A stretch of DNA of 64,000 bases. Origin: Parietaria judaica. Its lineage: Eukaryota > Streptophyta > Magnoliopsida > Rosales > Urticaceae. The notes below the pieces were generated by a model, which searched no databases, was not told the DNA's origin, and saw only the letters and a program-made list of their open reading frames with translations. Positions within the stretch are counted from its first letter, which is position 1. Each line of letters opens with the position of its first letter. The stretch lies in NCBI GenBank assembly GCA_954871525.1, contig OX940862.1, forward strand, positions 36,572,232-36,636,231, in the 5' to 3' direction. A program made the translations under genes and the position numbers. Positions 34,461 through 47,000 of this stretch are shown piece by piece.

Positions 34461-35115
34461 ATATTTTGGCGGGAAGATGCGGAGTCATTCTTCATCGAGC
34501 TTCTGCTGCGAGAGCGGGTCAATCGGAATTCTATGGTGGCAAATACAGCGAAAGACGCAATTTATGTTTGGGAGGGAATATAAACGTGCGAAACTGAAAG
34601 ACAAGTTGGCCCATTCCAATCGAAAACCTATCAGTTCCAACATAAGTTTGCCATTTCAAATTGATGAATTTGCTCAGCTCAACTAGGAGCACCATAGACG
34701 CCTTTTATTTAAATAGGAAGATCCCACAATGAAGCTATATCGTAATCCATGTTTATGGTTTGATAATTACCGACTTTGAATGGGACCCGAACATGAATAC
34801 CGTGATCGATGTCAATGGCCTTTGGAAAGCATATTTCGAGGAATTACCAAAGGGATTCAATCCATGTGGATAAATCTGACCCGAGTGTGCTTGTTTTTTG
34901 CAGGAACGCTCTCACGGGCTTAGGACTGGCAAACTATTTTAGGCTCTCAAAAATTTTCCGGCTGAAGTCGCCGTATGCCGGTACGATGGAACCTTCTTGG
35001 AGATATTTAAGAGAGATGAAGATAAGACAATGTATCCGTTGTAAAATTCTACGAAAAGAGCACGCCTGCGAAAGTTAAAAAGGGTATTAAAAGAGTTTGA
35101 AAAGGAATCAAGAGC
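34460..35115 (+). pseudogene. Unrecognised coding-like remnant
   Basis: Several frames look like broken exons: EDAESFFIELLLRERVNRNS (about 34474-34533), VIDVNGLWKAYFEELPKGFN (about 34802-34861, then a stop), and AEVAVCRYDGTFLEIFKRDE (about 34962-35021, continuing to a stop and then an acid/base-rich tail to about 35124). A TTTTTTGCAG acceptor-like site lies at about 34894-34903. The pieces are in different frames with stops between them. I do not recognise the family; it may be a dead gene or transposon product. Confidence 0.35.
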
Positions 35116-35640
35116 GAGTAGTTGAATGTCAGCTTATTTATGCCCCAAAATATTCTGTTTCGATGACATTTATTGGAAGTTATTATTTCTATTCGCATTG
35201 CAATGCTTTTGAACTATAATAATTTCGTGGGCATTTTTCTAGAGTTATTTGGTAACAAGATTATACAGAAAGCAATATATACTCTTTTATCAACTTAACA
35301 AGTCTTGGTTTCGGACCGCGCCTTACCTTATACGTAGGGAGACTTTGGATCTCCCTGTTAAATCCTCAATGATGGCCAGCCATGGTCTCCTTGATCTTTG
35401 TAGTGATACTCAGGATTCTAATAGACTGAATTTTTTGATAAAGAATAAAAATAAATCTTACTATCCCAAACTATCACTCTTGAATCAAGATTTCTATTTA
35501 ACTCTTGTCTAAACAATATGATGTACTACAATTTGACAACCTTCTCAATGGGTGACTCTCTGCTACACGCCATTTAAGCACCATTTTTATGTCAATTTAG
35601 CACCAGAATGTCATCTGTCGAAAACGGCCGAGTGATGAGA

Positions 35641-38600
35641 TCATTTCTCTTCGTCGTCCTCCGAGTCTGACTTTGCAAAAACTGTCTCAGGCTGGGTCGA
35701 GGCATAAGCAGGAGCGATGTACTTTGGCTCTTGAGCTGCGACATCGGCGTACTTAAGTATTGCTTCTCTCGGATCTTCGTCCATCCATGTTTCCTTTATC
35801 ATACCACCTTTCTGCAAATGGAACTCAGATTATGAGTATTTTGGTAAGAGTGAGTAAGTTAATCGGTTAGGGCTGTTAATAATAACCGGGGGGAGAATGA
35901 TAAGGGTTTCGACAAACCCAATTACGTCTAACCGGACTAGAGCATAAAAGCAGACCAGTTATCGGTTATGAATTTTAAGGAAAAAACTGTTGGTTCGGTT
36001 GATAACCAAAATAAATTTTATGGGTTCTTTTATATAACTGAAAACCCGGTATAATTATCCAAAAACCGAAATCGTTTAACCAAGTAATAACTGAAATTTC
36101 TCTTCGATTGTAAAACTGTTCCAAAGCCGACCCAAAAGCGAATTACCTCTAAAATTAGTCATCAAACCAGAGAAAAAAAGAAATAGGCATTACCTTGAGG
36201 AGGTATTGGGTCAACAAACTTCCCTGGCTTTTGCCAACCCTTCCACCAAAGCCCGGTCCCGTCATTGGGAGCTCGGGCTTGTGAGACTTGAGAGGATCCT
36301 TCAGCACTTTCTCTCGCTGACGCTTGCGGCTCGGCTGGTCTCTAAATAAGGGAAGAGAGTGTGGATTATGTATAACCGGGTTCGCCTCAAAATCATCGGC
36401 AGATTTCTTTCGGGGTGCACGTGCCACGCATACAAGAGCTCCTCTTTCACTGAGTGTTGGATCGTATAGTATGTGAGTTCCTCCTTGTCTTTTGTCTCCA
36501 GTTGTTGCAAAGATCTTCACATTCAAAAATAAAAAAAAATCAGTATATTTTGTCGAAATCTGGGCCGCGACATCTGTTTCTTTTTTAAGTACATACTTGT
36601 AGGAGTGCCCAGTTGAAGATTAATCAAAATTAGAGTCAATGGCGCCAACCAACCCACTCAAATTTTGTTAAGTGGTATAGTTTACCCCCAGAACTTTATA
36701 TTTGGTACAGTTTGTTCCTCTATTTCTTAATTTGGTGCAGATAAAAGGTGTATTCTGCACCAAAGTACCAATTAAACGGGCAAACTGTACCACAACTGAA
36801 AATTCAAAAGCAAAACTGCAGCAAAACAAAATTAATGTGCCAAATAGTACCTAAGAGTGATATTGAGGGGGGATTGCAGCCAATAACTGTAATAATTATT
36901 TATAGAAAGATCACCTGATTGAGCTTTGGGTGCCAAAGACACTGAACGACACTAAAAGTTGGGGAGATACCAACTTTTGAAACAAGCTCAAGCTTTGCTC
37001 GATCGAAGAAGCAAAGCAAACCGCCGACAGTGCTTTCCCTTTCAACAGATGTTCCGGTCAAGAAAAGCTGCTCGTCTGGACTTAACGCAATGTTTGTTTG
37101 GGCATAGTTGTTAGGGAGATCCTCAAATACCTTAAGAGGTGCTTTGACTTGGCGCAGATCCCAAACCTACGATCATAGAACGAGAAACTACTGAATAATG
37201 TGTCTACAGATAACGTATAATAGGACCCAAACAAAACCGAACTCAAATCAATAGACCAAGGAGAATTGACCGCAACAGTAATTCCAGAATATTCTTCATA
37301 AATTATAAACGTAACAAAACATGCAACCATGAACACTCTTCACGAGATGCCGTGATGAGAAATTCAACTAAGCAAAACATGGAAAACTAACTAATGTGGT
37401 TACCACCTTATACGGGACTTATCCTATCATAAGTGCAAAAAACCCATAATACCCCTAACAAACCCTGAAGACGAATAAGGTCACGAATGTCTAGGCTAAG
37501 CTACAATTTCACACTTCCTTTTTTGATAACTGACAAGGTGCTTAACATACTACTAAGTATTACCAAATGTAGCTTCAGATGAATAAGTGATCTATATTAT
37601 ATCCAATATTAGGGATAACATTTATAAACTAACCCCCTATATTAACCAAGATAAGTAAAAATAAAAATCCATATAAATAAGGATTTATCATTATAAGAAC
37701 TGCAATAAATATAATATAAATTAGCTTTATAATTGACTAATTTACATTTTACAACTAAATTCCTGAAATTCTACAGTATAATATCAATTAAATAAGTTAC
37801 CTTCAATGTACCATCAAAGCTTCTCGAAAATAATGTTTGGCCGTCACCAGAAAACTTAAGCCCGGTTATATCATCTGAATGACACTTTTCAATGTATATA
37901 TCTGGTCGGCTTCCCCAACCAGGCTTAAGTTTCCATATCTGAGAAAAAGCATAATATTTAATATGAAACGACAATTAGTTTTACTGTCAAACTACCATTA
38001 TGTGTCAGACGACGAATCCAGAAAATAATATTAAAAATAATAAAAAATTACCTGAATGGAACCATCCCCAATACCACCAGCAATGCATTTTCCGTCGCGA
38101 TCCCAAGTGCACGTGGTAACTGGAGTTCTTCCGGGTCTGGAAAGTTTTGGCTTGATGACCTAACCATTGAGTTTTTGACATTTAGTTTTAATATAAGCTC
38201 TTTTACTTTTCTCAGTTAAAAAAATGAAAGTATAAGCAGTGATACAAGGCGAGAAGCAAAAACTATAACCGGTTCTTAATTAACCTGCTTCTGACTCTTG
38301 AAATCATTCACATCCCATATGCGCAACGATCCATCCTCGGAAGATGTCAAAATCGTGTCCTTAGTTCTCGGGTGCCATTCACCCCAAGTCAACCCAGATA
38401 TGTGACCTTTGGTGTTCTTCAGGTCACGGATATACATATCCCCTTTGATAAACTCTCCCAGAGTAAGCCCGTCACGGTCATAAATCTACAAAAAGAAAAA
38501 AAAAAAAAACATGGGTGCACCATAATATTATATTATATTATAGTCTATATATACACACATATATATATATATATAAACTGAAAGCTCAAGAACATGGGAT

Positions 38601-39962
38601 AAGAAAATACCTTAGCCTGAGCCGAGCCGGTCACGCACAGAAACCGATCAGCTGAAGGGCTCCAGCTTAGGTTACGCACTTGATGACCCTCGAAAGGTTC
38701 CAACTGCCTAAATGATTCCAAACGAGAATTCATGCCTTGAAAGTCATACATACGCACTGTATAGTCGTAGCTACCCGAAAGAACTCGCGAGCCAGAGTGA
38801 TCAACGGCAAGAGCAGAAACAACCTGCAATGCCAAACTATTCAGCAACGAACAACAGAAAAACTATGTCCAAAGACGCTACGCCTTATCGATAGAAATAA
38901 GCAGTCAACTGAGTTCTAAACGAATTAGCTCCTTGGTAATGGCTTAATCTATAGATAGAAAGGTTGTGGAACTTGCTTCAAAAGTTATAAACGAGTTCAA
39001 ATATCTGCTATATTTAACGAACAAACTCATTAAATTTACTGGATCGCAAAAGAAACAAGGACACTCCTAAGTACCCACGAGTTTGTTAGACCTGTTAATT
39101 GGGACATTGTTTTTAATTATCTATTAATATTATTGCCTAAGTCTAGGTTTAGTCATCTATATTTGAGTAGTCGAATTTCCTATTCAAGATCATCGGGAGA
39201 GTTTTCCGGGTCGTAATCGTTCTTGTTTCTCTAGAACTTCTATTCCGAAAATCAATTTTCGATATATATATATTATCGAAAGTTTGAACATATAGCTAAA
39301 TAAACCTCACATAAACTCAACCAGTCTATGATAAACAAGAACTACAAATCAATTTGGTGATCACTGAGTGGTGAGGAAGCTACCTTGCTATGGCCTTTGA
39401 GGACAATCTCATTGCTCATGGGAATCCGATAGTCACTCTCTTCCTCCTCCTCCTCCCCATCCGAATCGCTCGAATGCGACCCTCTCGGTGGTCGTGGCGG
39501 CCCGACCATCTCTTTTTCCTCCTCGTTCATTCCCGACCCTCCCGGCAGCGGCCCGATCATCTCCCCTTCTTCATTGCTCGGTCCTAACTCTCCCGCCGGC
39601 GGCCGAGGCGGCCCAATTATCTCTTCTTCCTCATCGATTGGACTCAATCCTCCCGGCGGCGGCCGCGGCGGTCCGAACACCTCTTCGTCGGAGCTCTCCT
39701 TCAGCGAAGGGCGAGGGGGTCCCACCATCGCGTCACCGCCGGAGTCGGAACTAGGTTTGGGGGTTTTGGCGTGGCGAAGCGAGTCGAGCCAGGCTTTGGA
39801 GGTGGAGGAGACCGCAGGGAGGCCATCGGCGGCGGATGGTTTGTCGTGGCGGCGCGTGGAGTTGTGGATGAGTTCGAGAGGGGTTTGAGCTTTGGATTGC
39901 TTGCCGAAGCTGAGAGGGAATTGCGCACGAGCACCGTCGTATATCTCACCTTCGTCCTCCAT
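35641..39962 (-). CDS. WDR70-type WD40 repeat protein (gastrulation-defective 1 homologue)
   Basis: Eight exons: 39962-39384, 38823-38611, 38485-38285, 38159-38052, 37938-37801, 37166-36915, 36514-36194, 35811-35641; all GT-AG, 1983 nt, 660 aa. The start MEDEGEIYDGARAQFPLSFG is the conserved family start, although an in-frame Met exists upstream at 40151. The acidic N-terminus (about 1-190) carries five spaced VGPPRP/IGPPRP/FGPPRP-type motifs. The WD40 propeller (about 190-500) shows ALAVDHSGSRVLSGSYDYTV, WGEWHPRTKDTILTSSEDGS, LRIWDVNDF, TCTWDRDGKCIAGGIGDGSI, ITGLKFSGDGQTLFSRSFDG and LKVWDLRQ. The C-terminus has SRKRQREKVLKDPLKSHKPE and ends SDSEDDEEK. WDR70 proteins are nuclear and act in the DNA-damage response and RNA processing in other eukaryotes. 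Intact. Confidence 0.95.
36655..36855. mobile_element. MITE relic in WDR70 intron 6
   Basis: GGTACAGTTTGTTC..TTTGGTGCAG is matched by the inverse CTGCACCAAAGTACC..GGGCAAACTGTACC about 30 bases later, with weaker outer pairing (GTGGTATAGTTTACCCC / TGCCAAATAGTACC). It lies within the intron 36515-36914. Confidence 0.55.
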
Positions 39963-41100
39963 TGTTGCAGTTTCCTCCTCGATCAGAGGTTTCAGTGAGA
40001 GAGAACGATGATGAACAAAGAGGGAAGAACCGCCATTAACGATGATCTCGCATTTCGCAAGTTCCAGCCTTTCTTTCTTGCTTTCTCTTTCGCAAACGAC
40101 GAGTCGTTTGTTTCTTCTTTGTTCAACTTCTAATTTTTTAGGGTGTACCAATTAATTAATAACGGGTATTTCATAGATAATGAAATTTTATTGATGTGAT
40201 GCAATTGCAAATGTATCTATGTAAAATCTTCCATTAAAAAGATGTACTTATTCTTGTGTTATGCGATTTGAGTTTAATCAGAAAAACCCTTTTAATTTTA
40301 ACTTATGTCTTAAAAGAAACCTTTATATTCAACAAAGTAAAACTTAAATACTTTTGTCTTTAAAAAAATTAAAGTTTGTCATAATTACTGTTATGGAGCC
40401 TAAAAAAATTAAGGTCCAAACCAAAAAGTGCCCAAGAGGCCCAAGAAAAATGCCCATTAAATCGACTTTGACCCGCTCAAGAAAAGTCAACCCGAAATTC
40501 AACCCAGAAATTCAATAAAAAAAGTCAACATGTCCGAATCGGAAAGTCAACCAAAAAAGTCAACAAGCCCGACCAAGAAAGGTTATTCGGAAAAGTCAAC
40601 AAAAATCAACCGAGAAAGTCATCAATCTAACCCGGTAAAGGCCAAAAATTCCTTCGGGGGTCGCCACAACCCCCGAAGGCCAAAATTCATGTCTTCGGGG
40701 GTCGCGGCGATTCTCATTGCGCTTGCTCTTTCTTTGTTTGAAGATTTCGCATCTCGGTTCAAAATCCCCTTCTGATTATTTCCAAAGTTTTTAACTTTTT
40801 TTGTTTCAGTATATGATTTGATGGTGATTATTTCCAAAGTTTTTAGCTTTTTTTGTTTCAGTATATGATTTGATGGTAATTGCTTCAGATTTTGGTCTCA
40901 GCATCTTTAGCTTGTTTGAGTCTGATCTGTATTTCCGTTCAGTTCATGTTATTGATTGTGATCTTTTCGTTCAGTTCATAGTTGTCTGACTCTGGTCTAT
41001 GTTCTTCTATCTGTTCCCGTTCAGTTCATGTTTGTTTGATTTTTTCGAATTTCTTTTATCATGAAATAACTAGAATTCTTATCTGAAGAGTTTAATAAGC
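39963..41100. other. Upstream region of WDR70 with a GTCAA cluster and a 53-bp tandem duplication
   Basis: The first ~180 bases are WDR70 leader and promoter. At about 40470-40620 the sequence GTCAA (inverse TTGAC, the WRKY W-box core) occurs about eight times in 150 bases. At about 40775-40880 a ~52-bp unit (TTATTTCCAAAGTTTTTA.. to ..GTATATGATTTGATGGT) is present twice in tandem. CGTTCAGTTCAT recurs between 40930 and 41030. No gene. Confidence 0.5.
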
Positions 41101-41356
41101 TCCATACAAGTGAAGAATTAAAAGGCACAAGACAGTTCGGAAAACTCCTCAACAAAACAAATTGGCTGAACGGATAAATTCAACTTTTCTAAAAGATTCC
41201 AATGTTTGCTTTCATGTGCCAATATCGTAAAGAATTCATGGGGCAAATCGGGACATACAACATGTAACTTGACTAATCGATTACCTTCCAAAGCCATTAA
41301 TTTGAAGAATCCTAAAAAAATTTAGACAGGCAAGGAATCAAACCTCTTTAATCTTC

Positions 41357-41725
41357 GTGTCTATGGCTATACAACATTATAATGAGAATGATGGTAAGCT
41401 AAGTTATTTCATGATCTATCTGGATGGTGTGAAAGACTATCGAATTTGGTGCATTCAGTCAAAGAAATGCATCATTTTGAGAGACGTTACGGATCATGCA
41501 GAAGCGTTTTACAAAATCTGTAAAGAGCAATGTCCAAGGAAAGAGAGGACAGAAATGCAGAGATTGGAGCTTGAGGCGGAGCCACTTACTTCAAAATATG
41601 AGATTGAAGGGCAAAATGGTCAAACTGAGATTGAAGAACAAATTGATGAGGAAGACCTTATAGGCTACAAATTACGAAGGTATATACTCTGTTTGAATTT
41701 CAATCAACACGAAAGAGAAATCTAG
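41357..41725 (+). pseudogene. Ty1-copia polyprotein remnant
   Basis: The frame YFMIYLDGVKDYRIWCIQSK followed by KCIILRDVTDHAEAF matches the segment between integrase and reverse transcriptase of copia polyproteins (G.KGYRLW..KKCIISRDV.F.E). It is preceded by degenerate sequence from about 41100 and followed by an acidic EEQIDEEDLIGYKLRR stretch before a stop. No LTRs, integrase core or reverse transcriptase motifs were seen nearby, so this is an isolated fragment. Confidence 0.65.
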
Positions 41726-41829
41726 AAGCTCAACTGAATGCAAATTACTAGACTCGTTTGAATTTCGATCTCTCAATTGTTTTTGCATTTTTTGGATTGA
41801 GCTTCGGTCAAGATAGTTTCAAAACCTAC

Positions 41830-42830
41830 ACATACCTTGGAAAGTCCGGTATGTCTAATCCCCTGCTGCTTGAGCCAGTTTTATATGAACTCTGAAAAAT
41901 AAAAATAAAAACATGAGAATCGTTAATATTAATGTTGATATCCTGGGAATATGTGAAGATGACGGTATACAAATTTATCAATGATTATGTGTGTAATATA
42001 ATACCTTCTTATTAAAAGAATAAGGAATGTCTAATAAACTTGGAACCGGGTCAGGTTTCATATAGAACTGGTTATTAAGATGTGTGCCGACTGAAGCTTG
42101 ATGAAAGACGAAGCCCACTGATTTTGAGAGACTTCCTTGTATAATGTTGAATTACAAATCTCAGCCCCATAAAGTAAGGAAATAACAGCAAGTAGCCGTG
42201 AAACCTGTTTGAAGCCGAAATTCATTTTGCTAAATAAATATATGAACGTTAAAACTAGTCGTATTAAAAATGAGTCCGCGAATACTTACACTTATTAATA
42301 ACTTGCATCAACAAAACTAAGTAACCAATACCATAGTAAAACTAAAAAAGAAACAAAACCAAAAATGCTAACACTTATTATAAAGTATTTGCGCAAAAAT
42401 TTATTTACCTTCTGAAAAAGCATCGGAAATTCATAAGACGATACAAAACAAAAGCTTGCATCAACCACTTCACGACCTGTGGTAGCTCGATGTTCGACAA
42501 ATCCCTACAAGCATCTCTGCAAATAAAAAGCTGAGCGATTAGTAGCAAAGCTCGAAGGAAAAAAGAATCCACCTTTCGTAAAAAAAAATTCATTTGGTTT
42601 CATAACATAAAGATGACCATCTCCGAAACAATGAGGTGTAGAATTACCTGGAAGCTATAGAATGGCAACATCTCAAGGAAGCCAAACTCGACTTACAAAG
42701 CAATTATGCCCGCTCATATGCAAATACGTCACAGAGCACCTCATGTCCATTTTTTTCAAATACCGTCTCAAAGAGTTGTGATTTGTGATCAACCAGTATC
42801 GAAGCACTTTGGAGGTACTTCCCTGTAAGA
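41830..42830 (-). pseudogene. Unrecognised multi-exon remnant or uncharacterised gene
   Basis: Minus-strand exon-like pieces between plausible splice sites: YLQSASILVDHKSQLFETVF continuing EKNGHEVLCDVFAYERA to a TAA (about 42826-42710), RDACRDLSNIELPQVVKWLM followed by QAFVLYRLMNFRCFF (about 42520-42412, ending at a CAG/GTAAATA-like junction), VSRLLAVISLLYGAEICNST (about 42205-42146), KPDPVPSLLDIPYSFNKK (about 42060-42007) and WLKQQGIRHTGLSKV (about 41881-41838). The first piece ends in a stop, so a single intact protein is unlikely. I do not recognise the family. Confidence 0.35.
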
Positions 42831-42839
42831 AAACATTTT

Positions 42840-43319
42840 TCAATCAACAACAACATATTATAAGTCTAAGATAACTAATAATATTTAAAAGAAAAAGGTG
42901 AAAATATTTGTCAAGAATATATTTGAGTGAACCAATAACCTAATTCCATATTAATGTGTTCTTATTTATTCATGTTAATGACGACAAAAATACTTAAAAT
43001 TTGGTCAAAGAACCCCTCGTGTTACATTTAGGACGTTACCCACTCAATTCTCGTAACACATTTAACTTAATACCAATTCTTTTACATTATGTAGTGATAT
43101 GTTCAAAAACAAATTAGCGGCTACAAGTACCTCCGTTACCACTTATGCATCTTTGTTTTAATTGTTTTCGTGATAATAACGGCACAAGTACTAATTATTT
43201 CACCAAATGTAGTGGAATATTTCAAAATCTTTTTTTAGCAGGTAAATATTATGTACTACCCCGGTAACTAACACTAGACAAGATACATTCCTCCTCGGTA
43301 ATGACTATTAGGAACCAAA

Positions 43320-43353
<34 letters not shown>

Positions 43354-44083
43354 GTGTGAAAAATTAGGGGAAAATAATGAATTCGTTTCCTGAAGCTGTA
43401 CGAATTTATGATAGTTATAGCTTTTTTTTTTTTTGAAGGCAGCGCTGCAGTGGGGATCGAACCCACGACCTCCACTTTGGAGGTAGTGTGGAATTACCAC
43501 TAGGCTAGCTTATTGTTGTGCCTGTAACATGTGAAATGACGCCTAGATAATTTAATTGCCTTTAAATACAACAAAGAGAATACATACAGATTTAAAATAA
43601 TGGAACATTAACAGAAAATGTATCAATTTTTTCACCAGTAGCAATGTATTCAAATCTTTATTCTAGTAGCTAAAGTACATTTTTCATTACTTATGCATTT
43701 ATTTTTAATTATTTCAGAGATAATGAAGGTAAAAGTATCAATTCTTTCACCAAGTGTAGCAATATGCTCCAATTCTTATATTAGAGGCTAAAGTACGGAA
43801 ACAAATTAGCGGCTAAAAGTACCTCCATTACTACTTTGCATCTTTGTTCTAATTGTTTTAGTGATAATAGTGGCACAAGTACTAATTATTCACCAAATCT
43901 AGTGTTATATTATTACATATCTTTTTTTAGCAGGTAATGAACACTTATCTTTTTTGTCCTAAAAGCTGTTCGAATTTATGACAGTTTTTTCCGGACTAAA
44001 TTTTAGGGTTATACGGGCGTAGAAACCCTTTATTAACGAGATCATTGAATGAAAGATAATACAATTAATGACAAATAAACAAT
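42840..44083. repeat. Gap with a directly repeated ~150-200-bp unit
   Basis: AACAAATTAGCGGCTA(C/A)AAGTACCTCC begins near 43109 and again near 43801. Both continue with TGCATCTTTGTT, AATTGTTTT, GTGATAATA.., GGCACAAGTACTAATTATT and ..CTTTTTTTAGCAGGTAA. A CTGT.CGAATTTATGA block follows each (43396 and 43966). A third, weaker copy of the middle part is at about 43660-43790. The SINE-like piece at 43440 lies between. No gene. Confidence 0.65.
43425..43512 (-). repeat. tRNA-derived SINE-like insert
   Basis: On the minus strand there is an A box within TAGCCTAGTGGTAATTCC (43507-43490) and a B box GGTTCGATCCC (43463-43453), followed by CACTGCAGCGCTGCC and a run of about 12 A (43436-43425), i.e. a poly(A)-like tail. 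The order A box, B box, tail is that of a SINE. It shares the GGCCTAGTGGTAA-type head with the insert at 51500-51592. Confidence 0.65.
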
Positions 44084-47000
44084 CTAACAAATTCCTAACA
44101 AGGCCGAGGCTTTTTCTTGTAGCACCGTCCACGCTTCATTGATATGTCTCTGTTCAGTCAACGGAGCTCCGACAGCAAAACGCAATATGTATTGACCCGA
44201 TAAAACCTGCATATTTTGAAGAAGCTTCATTTCCAAGCAAAACCCATTTTTCAAATACATATTTTGAAGAATGGATTAGTGTACTTACTGTATGAGAAAG
44301 AAAAAGCTTTCCAGTTGAGTTAACCATATTCAACAGCTCTTTGTTGAGTTTGTTGGAAGAATCTTCATCTTCGCAACCGGATAGTAACCGGAAACAAACT
44401 AGGGAAAATAGCCTAGGCGTAACGACCTGCATGAAGATTACAGTAGTTCATAATGTAAGTATGATATATATCAAAGCAAATGACCTGATTTTTCTGCTTG
44501 TAATATGGGAAATGACATTAGCAATCAAAACGAGAACTAGGAAGCTGTTTTAATACCTCAAACCTTGTGTCTTGAACCACTTGATCTTCAAAGTGTTTCG
44601 CCAAATTAATATGATTTCTTATGTAGGATTGAAGGTTCTCGACGCCGTAAAGCCGCAAAACCATCCACAGTTTCAGAGACCTGGCAAACAGATACTGGAT
44701 TACTAAAGATACAAACAATGATAATTGATAATTATTTATTTTAAGCCACTCTTTGTAAGAGAACTTACGAAACGAATAATTCGAATGCCTCGGCACATAA
44801 TATAATTGTGAAAATAAAACAAAATCAATAATTAGGCTCTGATTTCTTTTTCTTTTCTAGAAATATATATTTAAAGCCACACCTAAACCGACGTCCCAAC
44901 GGTATTTGCCAATCCTTGTAATCCACAACCAAGTTTGCTTCTGACGCCTGAAATAACAAAAGTAATATTTTTACCAAACTATACAAGAAATAGATATTTC
45001 ACGGGAGAAACAAAAATATTTTAAAAATTAAAGAAGTAAATAAATGCTTTATAAGATTTTCTTGTCTCCAAACCCGACTTTTAAAGGTTTTCGATTCGGA
45101 TGGCACGAAGACATTTTAACCAAATTTAAAGCCCGTTAACGGTCGAAAACAACAATGTCTAAGAAGTCAGTTACCTTGTTCTTCAGAAACTCTGGATTTG
45201 TAGACAAGGAGTGAATCAGAGCATTTCTATCCTGTTGCCAAATAATAAATGTAAGTAATGGATTATTGATTTATTAATAGCCAAAAATATAAATAACAAT
45301 GTATGGGAAGTGTGTGATATATTGAGGTGCAGTTTAAGCCCTAAGCTTTCAATTGTGATGCGCTTAAACGGTGAATTATATTTTAGCGTTGATACCATGA
45401 AAATCGGAAAGTTACAGCATGTCACAAATGAAAATTAGAGGCAAAGTGCACCATTAAACAAGATTCAATGGGAATTGGCGTCAATTACTCTAAATACTGT
45501 ACACAGTGAAATCCAATTTATAGCCACAAACCTTGATCCATAGAGCTGAACAATCAAAGTTTGTTAGAAGCCACTTATGAGCATTCATATTGAAGGAGTC
45601 GGCTTGTTCGACACCGACCATATGGTGCCGGAATTCTGGACAAATACAAGCGCTTCCCGCATATGCAGCATCCACGTGGAACCACATTCCATAAGTCTGC
45701 AATCAGTCAACATCATAAATATAGTTCCTAAATACTCAGCCTAAATTTGCAGAAATGGGTGATAGTGATATATCGAAACTAAAAAAGACAAACGTGTAAT
45801 TAAAAAAGAATATTCCTTCAAGAATAAGGGCAAATCTCTCTAAACAATGTCTCATCGTTGCTAATTACATTAGTAAAGACCCCACGTAATGCTGAAACTG
45901 TAAAACATACTAAAAGACTACAAAGAACATATACTTAATGACCGTCTTGCCCTTTTTCAGCGATTCGTAACAGATAGCAACACAAAAAGTTATCATGCGA
46001 CTTTTTCTCAATTTTTTCAATGGATTATTGTCTTCTTTTTAAAGGAAACCATAAGCCTATATACAAAGAATTCTTTTACCTTAGCAATATCGCCCAGTGC
46101 CGGCAAAGGATCAATGGCTGTAGATGAAGTTGTTCCAATCTGCATGGAAAAATTAAAGATTCCTTTTGTTGGACTTGTACTTCATATTTTATTGTAAAAA
46201 TAGGTGAAATAGATCTGCAAAAATGTCGCCTGGTTTTATAGACCTTCTATTTTCAATTTTCGCAAAAACATATCCTCTTTTTTTAAAAAATAGCTCCGTA
46301 TACCCGCAGAGTGTATTAGTTATTTTCTTTTACCCTCCCATCATTTTAATTTTCAAAAATCCAGAATATACTATCTATTTTCCAAAAAGACATTTTAACG
46401 TATTTGTGAAATTGATTAAAATTAAACAAATACAGGGTAATATTGTCAAATTACACTAAAGGGTCTATTTTGGCTGTTTTAGATAAATAAAAGGTATATT
46501 TTTGTAAAAATGAAAATAGGGGGTATAAAAAAGTAAAATCTCCCTTTCAGTTTATGTTATGAGCAATTGGAGAAATTTTTCACAGTCTTTACTCAGGTGG
46601 TAGGAAATTTAAGAGAGCTACAAACATCTAGATTAGAAGTTATCATTTCTTACTGTTGCACACAAGAAAAAGGGAACCAAACCATTCGCAATGTCCCTGG
46701 AAATCGCTTCGTTAATTGCATCGGGAGATACAGCATAATTAGTTGAAGAATCTGTTCTTATCAGCCTGCAATTTTCTGGGTGAACACCACCAATCTGCCA
46801 TATTAAAACCACCCTCGTGTTCAGTACATCTTATCACGAAAGTCGAAAACCGCACATCTGTACAGAAAACTCAAAATTAGAAGATACCTGGCATGCCTTC
46901 TGCAGAGCTGAGTGAGTCTGATCAGATGCATAAACAACAAGTTTCTCAAGAGCAGTTTTTCCAAGCTTCCTCAAGAACTTGTCACGGGCTGCTACTAAAA

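Noticed and set aside
39390..39998. Plus-strand open frames across the WDR70 first exon (Ser/Pro/Gly-rich)
   Set aside because: They mirror the repetitive GPPRPP-coding exon on the minus strand, which has the conserved start, splice donor and protein family; the plus frames have no family match.
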